6,080 nucleotides of DNA, taken from Sulfurimonadaceae bacterium. GTDB taxonomy: Bacteria > Campylobacterota > Campylobacteria > Campylobacterales > Sulfurimonadaceae. The DNA lies in contig JAUWRZ010000139.1 in assembly GCA_030610325.1 (NCBI GenBank), forward strand, positions 1 to 6,080. The letters run 5' to 3'. A program made the position numbers and the translations under genes. The notes beneath the pieces were generated by a model, which ran no database searches, was not told the DNA's origin, and was given only the letters and a program-made list of their open reading frames with translations. Below are positions 6,013 through 6,080 of the stretch, one piece after another. Every line of letters starts with the position of its first letter. The first letter of the stretch is position 1.

Positions 6013-6080
6013 ACTCTTTATTAGAAGTGCCTTTCAATACCATTGAATTAAGTATTAGATGACAGAGGTTTGAGACGAGC
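6013..6080. other. Non-coding edge with a short dyad
   Basis: I see no supportable coding start here. A perfect 15-bp dyad TTCAAT-ACC-ATTGAA lies at 6033-6047. A second, wider inverted pair overlaps it: AATAC at 6036-6040 and GTATT at 6052-6056. It lies about 20-35 bp upstream of the -35 box of the lipoprotein gene, so it could be an operator for that gene or for a divergent gene beyond the window. An ATG at 6059 runs into a stop four codons later. Confidence 0.3.

Overview
The window most likely comes from a member of the Campylobacterota (former Epsilonproteobacteria), of the Sulfurovum/Sulfurimonas/Sulfuricurvum kind. The reasons are the pta-then-ackA gene order, an OmpR-type regulator followed by a short sensor kinase resembling the ArsS/RacS kinases of Helicobacter and Campylobacter, AAGG-type ribosome binding sites, and promoters with a recognisable -10 box but little or no -35 box. 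The genus is inferred from protein and gene-order resemblance only.

Layout, left to right. Positions 1-70 are the edge of an unresolved neighbour. Positions 71-1967 hold a minus-strand two-component operon: response regulator first (1290-1967), then sensor histidine kinase (71-1303, TTG start, 14-bp overlap). A 231-bp divergent intergenic region (1968-2198) holds promoter-like elements, two short DNA dyads, an AT-rich tract and a long stem-loop ending just before the pta ribosome binding site. Positions 2199-5494 hold the plus-strand operon pta-ackA, joined by an ATGA stop/start overlap. A convergent minus-strand lipoprotein gene of the LEA type 2 family (5472-5948) overlaps the 3' end of ackA by 23 bp. 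It is driven by a well-formed extended -10 promoter at 5983-6012. The last 68 bp are non-coding and carry a small dyad.

How the genes may work together. Pta and AckA interconvert acetyl-CoA, acetyl phosphate and acetate, with ATP formation in the acetate-producing direction. Acetyl phosphate can donate phosphate to some response regulators. The divergent regulator/kinase pair is therefore a plausible regulator of pta-ackA and a possible target of its product, but this is inference from position only. The LEA-type lipoprotein shows no functional link to the others.

This is mostly ordinary core-genome sequence. I see no mobile element, CRISPR array, RNA gene or defence system. The observation most worth following up is the 19-bp stem-loop in the pta leader (2116-2183). 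All three of its non-Watson-Crick positions are G-U in the plus-strand RNA and would be A-C mismatches in the opposite RNA, which suggests a structured element in the pta-ackA mRNA.
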